Assembly: GCA_045586995.1 (NCBI GenBank) | Contig: JAZNBI010000011.1 | Coordinates: 1-13,855 of the forward strand | Direction: 5' to 3' | DNA from: JAZNBI01 sp045586995 | GTDB taxonomy: Bacteria > Bacillota > Clostridia > Oscillospirales > CAG-272 | Length of the DNA stretch: 13,855 nt | Shown: positions 1 through 6,872 of the stretch, in pieces | Layout of the letters: each line of letters starts with the position of its first letter | Position numbering within the stretch: position 1 is the first letter of the stretch | Notes under the pieces: model-generated | Seen by the model: only the letters and a program-made list of their open reading frames with translations | What the model was told of the DNA's origin: nothing | Database searches by the model: none | Made by a program: the position numbers and the translations under genes

Positions 1-1103
1 AAGCCCTTCCAAGAGCTCGATTCTTCCGCTATCATAAGCACATCCGGATGTGTACCTCTTATAACAGAATTTAATTTTTTGAAGAAAGCAACCCCTTCAA
101 GAGATATATTGTTGCCGTATATATTTGGAAACCACTCTCCCGGTTTCTTATCGTAATCCAAATATAGCATAGAAGACACTGCGTCCACTCTGATGCCGTC
201 AATATGGTATTCTTCGATCCAGAAAACAGCATTCGAGATTAAAAAGCATTCAACCTCGTTTCGGGCAATATCAAATTTTCTCGTGCCCCATTCCCTGTGC
301 TCCATACGGTCAGCGCCCTGATATTCATACAAGTAGTCGCCGTCGAATTCATATAATCCATGAGCATCTTTCGGAAAATGTCCCGGAACCCAGTCAAGAA
401 TTACTCCTATTCCGGCACTATGCATTGAATCAACAAAAAATTTAAAATCCTGCGGAGTTCCATAACGCGACGTAGGGGCATAATAAGAACACCCTTGATA
501 TCCCCATGAGCCGTCAAAAGGATATTCGGCAATAGGCATAATTTCAACATGTGTATACCCCATTTTCTTAACATAAAATGAAAGCTCTTTAGCCAATTCA
601 CGATATGTAAGATAACTGCCATCCTCGTGTCTTTTCCAAGATCCCATATGAAGCTCATATATATTTATCGGTTTTTCATAAAATCCGTTTTCAAAATTTT
701 CGCTTCTGTATGATAGCCATCCCTCATCGTGCCAGCTGTATTTTTCACCTATATCAATACAAGATGCTGTTTCGGGTGATTTTTCTGTTTTAAATGCATA
801 AGGATCCGCCTTGTAAATTTCTCTACCGTTATTTTCAAAAAGAAATTTATATTGACAGCCATCTTTTATTCTATCGGAATCCACAAAAAGCTCCCAAATT
901 CCCGAGTCGGTGATTTTTTGCATTTTATCCGATTTAGTCCAGTTATTAAAATCGCCCACTACATAAGCTTCCTGCGCGTGCGGCGCCCATACGCGAAATG
1001 CGAATTTCATATTTTCGAAATGCACACCCATATAACGATATGCATAGTAATTTGTACCCTGATGGAACAAATACGCAGGGTAATTTTCGTTATTAATGCT
1101 CAT
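1..1103 (-). CDS. glgB: 1,4-alpha-glucan branching enzyme GlgB, N-terminal part (cut by left edge)
   Basis: GlgB makes alpha-1,6 branches in glycogen by cutting an alpha-1,4 chain and transferring it; it acts in the cytoplasm. Only the first 367 residues are in the window. Residues about 26-115 match a CBM48 module (FAFRVWAPHAQEAYVVGDFNNW region). The GH13 barrel starts near residue 146 with YELHMGSW. Further motifs are EIMPIAEYPFDGSWGYQ, GVILDWVPGHF, and HIDGIRVDAVSSMLY with presumed nucleophile D307. MIAEES carries presumed acid/base E360, seven residues before the edge; the third catalytic Asp lies outside. There is no N1 domain before the CBM48, as in short Firmicutes forms. Start ATG 1101-1103 has GGAGG at 1109-1113, 5 nt away. 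The gene is divergent from the exporter operon. The family assignment is secure; no glycogen neighbours are visible. Confidence 0.95.
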   Translation of the reverse strand, partial: MSINNENYPAYLFHQGTNYYAYRYMGVHFENMKFAFRVWAPHAQEAYVVGDFNNWTKSDKMQKITDSGIWELFVDSDRIKDGCQYKFLFENNGREIYKADPYAFKTEKSPETASCIDIGEKYSWHDEGWLSYRSENFENGFYEKPINIYELHMGSWKRHEDGSYLTYRELAKELSFYVKKMGYTHVEIMPIAEYPFDGSWGYQGCSYYAPTSRYGTPQDFKFFVDSMHSAGIGVILDWVPGHFPKDAHGLYEFDGDYLYEYQGADRMEHREWGTRKFDIARNEVECFLISNAVFWIEEYHIDGIRVDAVSSMLYLDYDKKPGEWFPNIYGNNISLEGVAFFKKLNSVIRGTHPDVLMIAEESSSWKG

Positions 1104-1156
1104 ATTTTCCTCCAATAAAGGTAACATTATACTCCGTATACATTATTTACAATTCT

Positions 1157-1185
1157 ATTATACTACAAATATACAATATTATCAA
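1157..1185 (-). promoter_or_regulatory. Predicted sigma-A promoter of glgB
   Basis: On the minus strand TTGATA (1180-1185) lies 17 nt from TATAAT (1157-1162). A second TATAAT at 1126-1131 lies closer to the gene with a poorer TTGTAA box at 1147-1152 (15-nt spacer), so a second start point is possible. Confidence 0.65.
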
Positions 1186-1228
1186 GCCCCTTGTTTTATG
1201 TTAAGATAATTTTTTTCATTTAAAACTA

Positions 1229-1256
1229 TTGACACTAAGACATGTTAGTATATAAT
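1229..1256 (+). promoter_or_regulatory. Predicted sigma-A promoter of the Gld-type exporter operon
   Basis: Consensus TTGACA at 1229-1234 and TATAAT at 1251-1256 are 16 nt apart, about 36 nt before the TTG start of the ATPase. It is divergent from the glgB promoter, with about 43 nt between the two -35 boxes. I see no clear operator palindrome between them. Confidence 0.8.
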
Positions 1257-1291
1257 AAAAATATATGATTTTATGAGGAGGAATTTTTGAT

Positions 1292-2353
1292 TTGATTGAA
1301 GTAAAAGGACTTACAAAAAAATACGGCGAGCGCGTTGCCGTAAAAGATTTAAGCTTTAACATTGAATCAGGCAAGATATATGGCTTGCTTGGTCCAAACG
1401 GAGCCGGAAAATCTACAACTATGAACATCATCACAGGATGCCTTGCAGCTACCGAAGGCAGTGTCAGAATAAATGGATACGATATAATTAAAAATCCTAT
1501 TGAGGCAAAAAAACATATAGGATATCTCCCCGAGCTCCCGCCGCTGTATATGGATATGACCGTGGCAGAATATTTACAGTTTATTGCTGAGGCAAAAAAT
1601 ATTGAGTACGAAAAAGCGATGCGTGAAATAAGAGATGTTATGGAGCTCACACAAATCGACACCGAAAAGGACCGTTTAATCAAAAACCTATCAAAAGGAT
1701 TCAAACAACGCGTAGGAATAGCGCAAGCTCTTATAGGTGACCCGGATATCATTATTTTAGACGAGCCAACCGTAGGACTTGATCCTAAGCAAATAATTGA
1801 AATTCGTTCCATTATCAAAGATTTGGGACAACGCAAAACGGTAATTATCAGCAGTCATATTTTGGCTGAAATAAATGAAATTTGTGACCATATTATGATT
1901 ATTTCTCACGGTCGTCTTGTTGCTAATGATACCATAGAAAATCTCGAAACTTCATTCAACAGCTCCGCGAATATCTCTCTTACCGTAAAAACCGATAAAA
2001 ACACAGCTTCCGAAATTATTTTCGCCCTTGAAAATATAGAAAGCTTTTCTTTTGAAAGCTGTCACCAGGATGGCTTTGTAAGCATTTCGATAAAAACAAC
2101 TTGCACAGAAGATATCCGTGAACAACTTTTCTTTGCCTTCTCTGAAAAAAGAATACCTATCATCGAAATGAAATACAATAAATATTCGCTTGAAAGCATT
2201 TTCCTTTTGCTGACAGAAAAAGGGGCACAAATCGACACAGACGAAGAAATCGACGTAGAATCTGACGATTATACTTTACAATTTTCGCCCGAGCACGATA
2301 AAGAAAATGAAGAAAAGGAGGAAACCGATAATGACAGCAATATTCAAGCGTGA
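1292..2353 (+). CDS. ABC transporter ATP-binding protein, GldA/NatA-like
   Basis: This is the cytoplasmic ATPase that powers the membrane protein encoded next. Its 353 residues contain Walker A GPNGAGKST (34-42), the signature LSKGFKQR (133-140), Walker B IIILDEPTVGLDP with D157 and E158, and the switch histidine H189 in ISSHIL. The Q-loop region is IGYLPELPPLY, typical of ABC-2 type exporters. After about residue 220 there is an accessory region of about 80 residues, then an acidic tail rich in Glu and Asp (317-350). The start is TTG at 1292, since the first in-frame ATG would remove Walker A; it is backed by GAGGAGG at 1275-1281. The end overlaps the permease gene by 23 bases, so translation is probably coupled. 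The substrate is not known. Family certain, subtype likely. Confidence 0.93.
   Translation: MIEVKGLTKKYGERVAVKDLSFNIESGKIYGLLGPNGAGKSTTMNIITGCLAATEGSVRINGYDIIKNPIEAKKHIGYLPELPPLYMDMTVAEYLQFIAEAKNIEYEKAMREIRDVMELTQIDTEKDRLIKNLSKGFKQRVGIAQALIGDPDIIILDEPTVGLDPKQIIEIRSIIKDLGQRKTVIISSHILAEINEICDHIMIISHGRLVANDTIENLETSFNSSANISLTVKTDKNTASEIIFALENIESFSFESCHQDGFVSISIKTTCTEDIREQLFFAFSEKRIPIIEMKYNKYSLESIFLLLTEKGAQIDTDEEIDVESDDYTLQFSPEHDKENEEKEETDNDSNIQA
2314..2333 (+). promoter_or_regulatory. Ribosome binding site that fixes the permease start
   Basis: AAAGGAGGA at 2314-2322 lies 9 nt before ATG 2331. It sits inside the Glu/Lys-rich 3' end of the ATPase gene. An upstream in-frame ATG at 2307 lacks such a site and would add eight charged residues, so 2331 is preferred. 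Confidence 0.75.
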
Positions 2354-3194
2354 ATTACGCTCATATTTTACAGGCATGACCGGTTATGTGTTTATTTCTA
2401 TAATGCTTTTATTTGCCGGACTTTTTATAACCGGAACTTCAATTGTCGGCGGAAATCCGAGATTTGAAAATTCGCTTATAAGCTTAATTATCGTGCTTCT
2501 TATGATAGTTCCTATTCTTACAATGAGAGCATTTTCTGAGGAAAGGCACTTACACACTGATAAGCTCTTGTATTTCCTCCCCATAAAGCTTTCGGGAGTA
2601 GTCATAGGTAAATATCTTGCTATGGTTTCGGTTTTTGCAATTCCCACTGCAATAATAGGCACTTACCCGCTGATTCTAAGCATTTTTGGAAAAATTTCAT
2701 TTCTCACCGCATATACCTCCTTGCTCGGCTTCTTTTTGCTCGGTTGTTCTTTGATTGCAATTTGTATGTTTGTATCAACCTTTACCGAAAGCCAAGTAAT
2801 CGCAGCGGTACTCGGATTTGCCGTCTTGCTTTTGATTTATTTTATGAACGCTTTGGCAAGCTTCTTGCCCGCAACCCATACGGCATCATTTTTAGCGCTT
2901 ATAATTCTATTTTTGTTAATTGCCGTCATTCTATATTTTTTGGCAAAGGACGCTCTGATATCTGTTGTCGCCGCCGCAGTCGGTATTATTCCTATTTCAA
3001 CCGTATATCTGCTCACCCCGGAAGCTTTTGTGGGTCTTTTCCCTAAAATAATCTCTTATCTTGCTGTTTTCGACCGCATTGACCGATTTGTATATGGTGT
3101 TTTTGACATAACGGCTGTGGTATATTATTTGTCAATCATTGTCTTTAGTGTTTTTCTCACCCTTCAGGTGATGGAAAAACGCCGCTGGGCTTAA
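2331..3194 (+). CDS. ABC-2 type transporter permease, GldF-like
   Basis: This is the membrane subunit of the exporter. From ATG 2331 it has 287 residues with about six to eight hydrophobic segments: roughly 18-38, 49-66, 95-115, 129-150, 156-175, 188-204, 210-229 and 261-280. Between the second and third is ILTMRAFSEERHLHTDKLLY (residues 62-81), the hallmark cytoplasmic motif of the GldF/ABC-2 family (MRxFxEER...TxxLL). The end has the usual sequence, a short loop with FDRIDRFVYGVFDI and a last helix. It overlaps the ATPase gene by 23 bases and is followed by the GldG-like gene 15 nt later, so the three form one transcription unit. The alternative start at 2307 lacks a good ribosome binding site. 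The transported substrate cannot be deduced. Confidence 0.9.
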   Translation: MTAIFKRELRSYFTGMTGYVFISIMLLFAGLFITGTSIVGGNPRFENSLISLIIVLLMIVPILTMRAFSEERHLHTDKLLYFLPIKLSGVVIGKYLAMVSVFAIPTAIIGTYPLILSIFGKISFLTAYTSLLGFFLLGCSLIAICMFVSTFTESQVIAAVLGFAVLLLIYFMNALASFLPATHTASFLALIILFLLIAVILYFLAKDALISVVAAAVGIIPISTVYLLTPEAFVGLFPKIISYLAVFDRIDRFVYGVFDITAVVYYLSIIVFSVFLTLQVMEKRRWA

Positions 3195-3209
3195 AGAAAG
3201 GAGTAAATC

Positions 3210-4685
3210 ATGAAATTAATTGAATATAATGCTCCTGTACGCACAAAAAGAGGTATACGCGTTGTCGTAATTTCTTTAATTCTTCTGGCGGCACTGATAG
3301 CTCTCAATATAGTTATGGCAATTTTGCCAAAGTCTATGACTCTGCTCGATTCCTCGGCTAACAAGATGTACACTCTTGATGAGAAAACCGAAAAATATAT
3401 TAAATCGGTATCCTCAAAAGTAGTAATGTATTTTTTGGCAAATCCTTCGGAGGAGGATTCTCAATTTTACACCTATCTTTCCCGCGTTGCATCGCTTAAT
3501 TCCAATATTTCATTGAAATATATTGATATTGCAACCAATCCCACATTTTATGAAACTTATTCTTCAACGGCGCTTTCAAGCAACGATATCATTTTTGAGA
3601 GCGATTTGAGATATAAGGTTATGCCTTATTCGGATTTGTATTATTTTTACAACGAAGATATCGGTAAAATGTCTATCGACGAATATCAGTCCTTTATTAT
3701 GCAGCTTTATATGTATGGTTACGATGCAAGCGCCTTCCCTGTTACCACATATTTTGACGGTGAAAACTCTATACTCAGCTCGCTTGACTATGTAACAACG
3801 ACCGAATTTTCCACAATCTACTGTCTTACTGGCCACGGTGAGCAAGCGCTTTCCTCCAAGCTCATCGATATGCTTGACTATTATAATATGGAAACAAAGC
3901 CATTGAGTATTATTCTCGAAAGTGAAATCATTCCCGAAAATGCTTCTTGCATATTAATAAATGCTCCGACCAACGATATAACCGAGTCGGAATCAATAAA
4001 ATTAAAAGCTTATATGGCAAACGGCGGAAACGTATTTGTATCAACAATGTATAATACAACATCACACGAAAATCTCTTGGGAATTCTTTCCGACTTTGAC
4101 GTATCCGCAGTTGACGGACTCGTTTATGAAGACAACGCGGGAAATCACATCTCGGGATATCCGTATTATATATATTCTAACATCGACAAATACCACGAAT
4201 ATTCTTCGGGAATTACAAATAATTATGTTTTTGTTCCCGCTGCCCACGCAATGCTTATCGGAGAAAACATCCCTGACGGTTATACCGTTAAAAAGTTATT
4301 CGGTACAACAGAATCTGCGTATGTTATTGACAGTAATAAAGAAAAGATTGACGAAAACGGCTCTTATTCGCTCGGAATAGTTGTTGACTCCGAGAATTCA
4401 AATTTCGGACAGCTTGTTTGGTTTTCTTCATCAAACATTCTAACCGATTCGGCTTCTTCACAGGTTTCAGGAACAAACTACACTGTTTTCACTAATATTT
4501 TACGTGCATTCTCCGGTGCAAATAAATCCGAACTGCCGCAAATATCCGGAAAAGCCGAAACGCTCTCCCCGCTTGTCGTAACCGAACGCTCTGCAAATTT
4601 CTGGTCAATAGTTTTAATCGGAATAATACCGATAGGATGTATCTCCATAGGTCTTGTTTATTGGAGAAAAAGAATTCGCAAATAA
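3210..4685 (+). CDS. GldG-family ABC transporter auxiliary protein
   Basis: It has 491 residues with an N-terminal membrane helix (about 17-39), a large extracytoplasmic region (40-462), and a C-terminal helix (463-485) followed by RKRIRK. This is the layout of GldG/ABC_transp_aux proteins (Pfam PF09822-like). The diagnostic piece is IYCLTGHGEQAL at 203-214, followed by LIDMLDYYNMET and ILINAPTNDITESE; this matches the family's GHGE element and its glutamine-amidotransferase-like fold without a catalytic Cys triad that I can see. The region at 41-150 resembles the thioredoxin-like part usual in the family. In gliding Bacteroidetes GldG works with GldA and GldF; in Firmicutes the role is unknown and gliding should not be assumed. 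AAAGGAG at 3197-3203 lies 6 nt before the ATG. It is last in its operon and ends at a terminator. Confidence 0.88.
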   Translation: MKLIEYNAPVRTKRGIRVVVISLILLAALIALNIVMAILPKSMTLLDSSANKMYTLDEKTEKYIKSVSSKVVMYFLANPSEEDSQFYTYLSRVASLNSNISLKYIDIATNPTFYETYSSTALSSNDIIFESDLRYKVMPYSDLYYFYNEDIGKMSIDEYQSFIMQLYMYGYDASAFPVTTYFDGENSILSSLDYVTTTEFSTIYCLTGHGEQALSSKLIDMLDYYNMETKPLSIILESEIIPENASCILINAPTNDITESESIKLKAYMANGGNVFVSTMYNTTSHENLLGILSDFDVSAVDGLVYEDNAGNHISGYPYYIYSNIDKYHEYSSGITNNYVFVPAAHAMLIGENIPDGYTVKKLFGTTESAYVIDSNKEKIDENGSYSLGIVVDSENSNFGQLVWFSSSNILTDSASSQVSGTNYTVFTNILRAFSGANKSELPQISGKAETLSPLVVTERSANFWSIVLIGIIPIGCISIGLVYWRKRIRK

Positions 4686-4690
4686 TAAAA

Positions 4691-4727
4691 AACAGTCTCC
4701 ACTGATAAAATTTCGGTGGAGATTGTT
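4691..4727. terminator. Bidirectional terminator between convergent gldG-like gene and rlmH
   Basis: AACAGTCTCCAC (4691-4702) pairs with GTGGAGATTGTT (4716-4727): 12 bp with one G-T pair and a 13-nt loop. The plus strand continues TTATTT and the minus strand ends in TTTTTTATTATT, so it can stop both genes. The right arm reaches the stop codon of rlmH (4727-4729). Confidence 0.85.
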
Positions 4728-5206
4728 TATTTATGATATTTTGTTCCTTTTATAATATTCAGAGAACGGTATACAACCTCAAGCAAAACAACGCGCATAA
4801 GATGATGCGGAAATGTCATAGGAGAAATTGAAAGCATCATATCGCAAGATCTTTTCACATTGTCGGAAAGCCCATAAGAGCTTCCGATTATAAATGATAT
4901 TTCACTGCAATGAGTGCAAACACTTTCAATTCGACGAGCCATATCTTCTGAAGAATACATTTTTCCTTCAACACAAAGTGCAATTTTATATGATCTTTGA
5001 GGAATTTGAGAAATGATCTTATACCCTTCGCAATCAAGCGCTAAAGAAATTTCGTTTGCCGATGGATTTTCAGGTAATTTGCTTTCTTTTAATTCAACAA
5101 GCTCTATGGTGCAAAGCCCCTTTAAACGTTTTACGTATTCGTTTACGGCATCTTTTAAATAATTTTCCTTAAGCGAGCCAACCGTGATGATTTTTATTCG
5201 AATCAT
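4727..5206 (-). CDS. rlmH: 23S rRNA (pseudouridine1915-N3)-methyltransferase RlmH
   Basis: RlmH methylates N3 of pseudouridine 1915 in helix 69 of 23S rRNA on the assembled 70S ribosome, using S-adenosylmethionine. The 159-residue length fits the family, and the protein is a single SPOUT domain with the trefoil knot at its C-terminal end. Visible motifs are FIIGSSYGLSDNV (105-117), MTFPHHLMRVVLLE (130-143) and the closing KGTKYHK. Two positions differ from the usual form: IGG is IGS (S109) and the common E-Q-x-YRA is EVVYRS. The start is ATG 5204-5206 with AAGGAG at 5212-5217. It has its own transcription region downstream of the ferredoxin hairpins, though I cannot name a convincing promoter. 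Its stop codon touches the terminator stem shared with the convergent operon. Confidence 0.95.
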   Translation of the reverse strand: MIRIKIITVGSLKENYLKDAVNEYVKRLKGLCTIELVELKESKLPENPSANEISLALDCEGYKIISQIPQRSYKIALCVEGKMYSSEDMARRIESVCTHCSEISFIIGSSYGLSDNVKRSCDMMLSISPMTFPHHLMRVVLLEVVYRSLNIIKGTKYHK

Positions 5207-5243
5207 AAATACTCCTTATAAAACAAATTCAATTCAAATCAAA

Positions 5244-5283
5244 GGGGTGAGTCAAATGCAAAAATGCATTTGATTCTCACCCC
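5244..5283. repeat. 17-bp imperfect hairpin before rlmH
   Basis: GGGGTGAG (5244-5251) pairs with CTCACCCC (5276-5283) and TCAAATGCA (5252-5260) with TGCATTTGA (5265-5273). The loop is AAAA and a TT is bulged at 5274-5275. It lacks a strong U-run on either strand, so it could be a weak terminator, an RNA leader structure or a protein site. Confidence 0.65.
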
Positions 5284-5296
5284 ATCGTTTTTGCTT

Positions 5297-5338
5297 GATG
5301 GCTGAACGCCATCTTTTTGCCCCCGAAACGGGCAAAAA
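5297..5338. repeat. Two adjacent short hairpins in the ferredoxin-rlmH spacer
   Basis: GATGGC (5297-5302) pairs with GCCATC (5308-5313) around a 5-nt loop. Directly next to it TTTTTGCCC (5314-5322) pairs with GGGCAAAAA (5330-5338) around a 7-nt loop. The second ends in a T-run on the minus strand only before its stem, so it is not a standard terminator for the ferredoxin gene. Confidence 0.55.
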
Positions 5339-5355
5339 CGCAAATTCCGAGCATC

Positions 5356-5379
5356 AAAAAAGCCGGCGTCGGCTTTTTT
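5356..5379. terminator. Intrinsic terminator after the ferredoxin gene (second of tandem pair)
   Basis: AAAAAAGCCG (5356-5365) pairs with CGGCTTTTTT (5370-5379) around a GCGT loop. On the minus strand the GC stem is followed by TTTTTT, a classic terminator for the ferredoxin transcript; it is symmetrical and should also work on the plus strand. Confidence 0.85.
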
Positions 5380-5384
5380 TTCGC

Positions 5385-5411
5385 AGGGACTGCGCTAATG
5401 ACGCAGTCCCT
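5385..5411 (-). terminator. Perfect 10-bp hairpin directly after the ferredoxin stop codon
   Basis: AGGGACTGCG (5385-5394) pairs perfectly with CGCAGTCCCT (5402-5411) around a 7-nt loop, 9 nt past the ferredoxin stop codon. It has no U-run of its own; the U-run belongs to the next hairpin at 5356-5379. It may protect the 3' end or form a tandem terminator. Confidence 0.65.
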
Positions 5412-5420
5412 TTGTCAAAA

Positions 5421-5591
5421 TTAGTCGTTTTTAGGAGCGTCGACAGGACAAACGGACTCGCATGCACCACACTCAACACAAGTGTCAGCATCGATAACGT
5501 ATTTGCCATCGCCCTCTTTAATAGCACCTACAGGACATTCATCCGCGCAAGCGCCGCAAGCAATGCAATCATCAGAAATCTTATATGCCAT
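5421..5591 (-). CDS. 2[4Fe-4S] ferredoxin, 56 residues
   Basis: This is a small electron carrier of clostridial type. The 56-residue protein starts MAYKISDDC and ends VDAPKND. It has two complete cluster motifs: C9-C12-C15-C19-P (CIACGACADECP) and C38-C41-C44-C48-P (CVECGACESVCP), which together bind two [4Fe-4S] clusters. Its length matches the 55-57 residues typical of Clostridium ferredoxins, and it is acidic as expected. Start ATG 5589-5591 has GGAGG at 5599-5603, 7 nt away. It lies between ricT and rlmH with its own promoter and a tandem hairpin terminator, so it is probably expressed alone and strongly. Likely partners in such anaerobes are pyruvate:ferredoxin oxidoreductase and hydrogenases, but none is encoded nearby. 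Assignment is secure. Confidence 0.96.
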   Translation of the reverse strand: MAYKISDDCIACGACADECPVGAIKEGDGKYVIDADTCVECGACESVCPVDAPKND

Positions 5592-5623
5592 GATTCTACC
5601 TCCAAATATTATTATTTAAGAAT

Positions 5624-5652
5624 ATTATATCATACTTTTCTTACAAATGCAA
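5624..5652 (-). promoter_or_regulatory. Predicted promoter of the ferredoxin gene
   Basis: On the minus strand TATAAT (5624-5629) lies 17 nt from TTGCAT (5647-5652). The -10 box is perfect, the -35 box weak. It lies in the 74-nt gap between ricT and the ferredoxin gene. Confidence 0.5.
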
Positions 5653-5665
5653 ACAATTTTTTCGA

Positions 5666-6805
5666 TTATTTATCAAAATCCGACATATTTTTTTCTGGAG
5701 TTGAAATAACCTTAACATTATCTCTGTGAATTTTTTGCGGCGGAGTATCCGGCTTGTCATTAAGCTTGACATTAATCATTCCCGATATAGGAAAAATATC
5801 TGTTACCGTTCCGATGCCGCCTTCGGTTTTAACAACCGAGCCAATCGGCGGTGTGTTTTGAATTTCGCTGAGATATGCATCATATTCGTAATTAAGGCAA
5901 CACATAAGTCGTCCGCAATTACCTGATATTTTTGTCGAATTCAAAGAAAGATTCTGTTCCTTCGCCATTTTAATCGAAACCTGGGCAAAATCCGAAAGAA
6001 ATGTCGAGCAACAAAGCGGTCGCCCGCACATTCCAAGACCACCCATAAGCTTTGCTTCATCTCTTATACCAATTTGACGCAACTCTATTCTGGTGCGAAA
6101 AATAGCTGCCAGTTCCTTTACCAAATCTCTGAAGTCGACTCTTCCTGAAGATGTGAAATAAAACAATAGCTTTGAGTTATCGAATGTATATTGCGAATCC
6201 ACGAGCTTCATATCAAGCCCATATTCTTCAATTTTTTTCAAACAAACCTTAAAGGCATCGCGTTCCTTTATTTTGTTTTCCTCGTTATGAAAAATATCCT
6301 GACGAGTAGCAATTCTGACGACCGGACGCAGCGGTTGCACAATATCCTTTTCGGTAACAAAATGATTTTCTTTGCAAACCTGTCCAAATTCAAGTCCGCG
6401 AAGAGTTTCAACAATTGCAAACTCTCCTTTTTTTAATTTAATTCCAACGGGACTGAAATAATAAAGCTTTCCAACCTTATTAAAACGAATTCCAACCACT
6501 TCTACCTTTGCAGAATCGTCTGTAATTTCGGTTTTTTTAGAAGCTTCGCCAATCACATCGTCAAGAAGATCGAGCTGTCCTATATTTACTTCATCGCTCA
6601 ACCCAAATTCTTGTGCTTTATCCGCATTATTTACGTCAACATCCAAATTTGTGTCAGTAATAATTTCATTTTCATTCGACAAAACAGCTTGATTTTCTTT
6701 TTTGTGTTTGTAATTTTGATGTCTGTTTCTTGAATTTCTTCTACGCTTGTTATATGGTTTATTTCCGTTAATGTTTTTATTTTGCGGTGTTTTTTCTTGG
6801 TCCAT
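5666..6805 (-). CDS. ricT: RicT/YaaT family protein (PSP1 domain), regulator of RNase Y activity
   Basis: In Bacillus subtilis RicT (YaaT) forms a complex with RicA and RicF that carries Fe-S clusters, adjusts RNase Y mRNA processing and promotes sporulation, competence and biofilm formation. This protein has 379 residues, against about 275 in Bacillus. The core begins near residue 101 (VEVVGIRFNKVGKLYYF). The cysteine pairs are present: GMCGRPLCC (C260, C265, C266) and GNCGRLMCC (C297, C302, C303). The extra 100 N-terminal residues are low-complexity: Asn, Lys and Arg rich up to about residue 40, then acidic, probably disordered. The start is ATG 6803-6805 with GAAAGGA at 6816-6822. It lies 67 nt after holB, the same order as holB-yaaT in Bacillus, and probably shares its transcript. 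RicA and RicF are not in the window. Confidence 0.93.
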   Translation of the reverse strand: MDQEKTPQNKNINGNKPYNKRRRNSRNRHQNYKHKKENQAVLSNENEIITDTNLDVDVNNADKAQEFGLSDEVNIGQLDLLDDVIGEASKKTEITDDSAKVEVVGIRFNKVGKLYYFSPVGIKLKKGEFAIVETLRGLEFGQVCKENHFVTEKDIVQPLRPVVRIATRQDIFHNEENKIKERDAFKVCLKKIEEYGLDMKLVDSQYTFDNSKLLFYFTSSGRVDFRDLVKELAAIFRTRIELRQIGIRDEAKLMGGLGMCGRPLCCSTFLSDFAQVSIKMAKEQNLSLNSTKISGNCGRLMCCLNYEYDAYLSEIQNTPPIGSVVKTEGGIGTVTDIFPISGMINVKLNDKPDTPPQKIHRDNVKVISTPEKNMSDFDK

Positions 6806-6872
6806 AATTAACCATTCCTTTCTTTAATGCACAAAAAGCATCCCACAGAATTTTTGAAAAGAAATCAAAAAT

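Noticed and set aside
1216..1836. Minus-strand open frame of 206 codons opposite the ABC ATPase gene
   Set aside because: It covers the ATPase motifs in reverse and also crosses that gene's promoter; composition is unlike a real protein.
2307..2330. Earlier in-frame start for the permease
   Set aside because: It would put the good ribosome binding site inside the gene and add charged residues before a normal GldF-like N-terminus.
5212..5239. TTGATT-16-TATAAG as promoter of rlmH on the minus strand
   Set aside because: The -10 box overlaps the AAGGAG ribosome binding site, so the transcript would start at about the ATG and lose that site.
6827..6853. ATGC/GCAT mini hairpin between holB and ricT as a terminator
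   Set aside because: Only four base pairs with no U-run; it would not stop transcription, and the two genes are usually co-transcribed.
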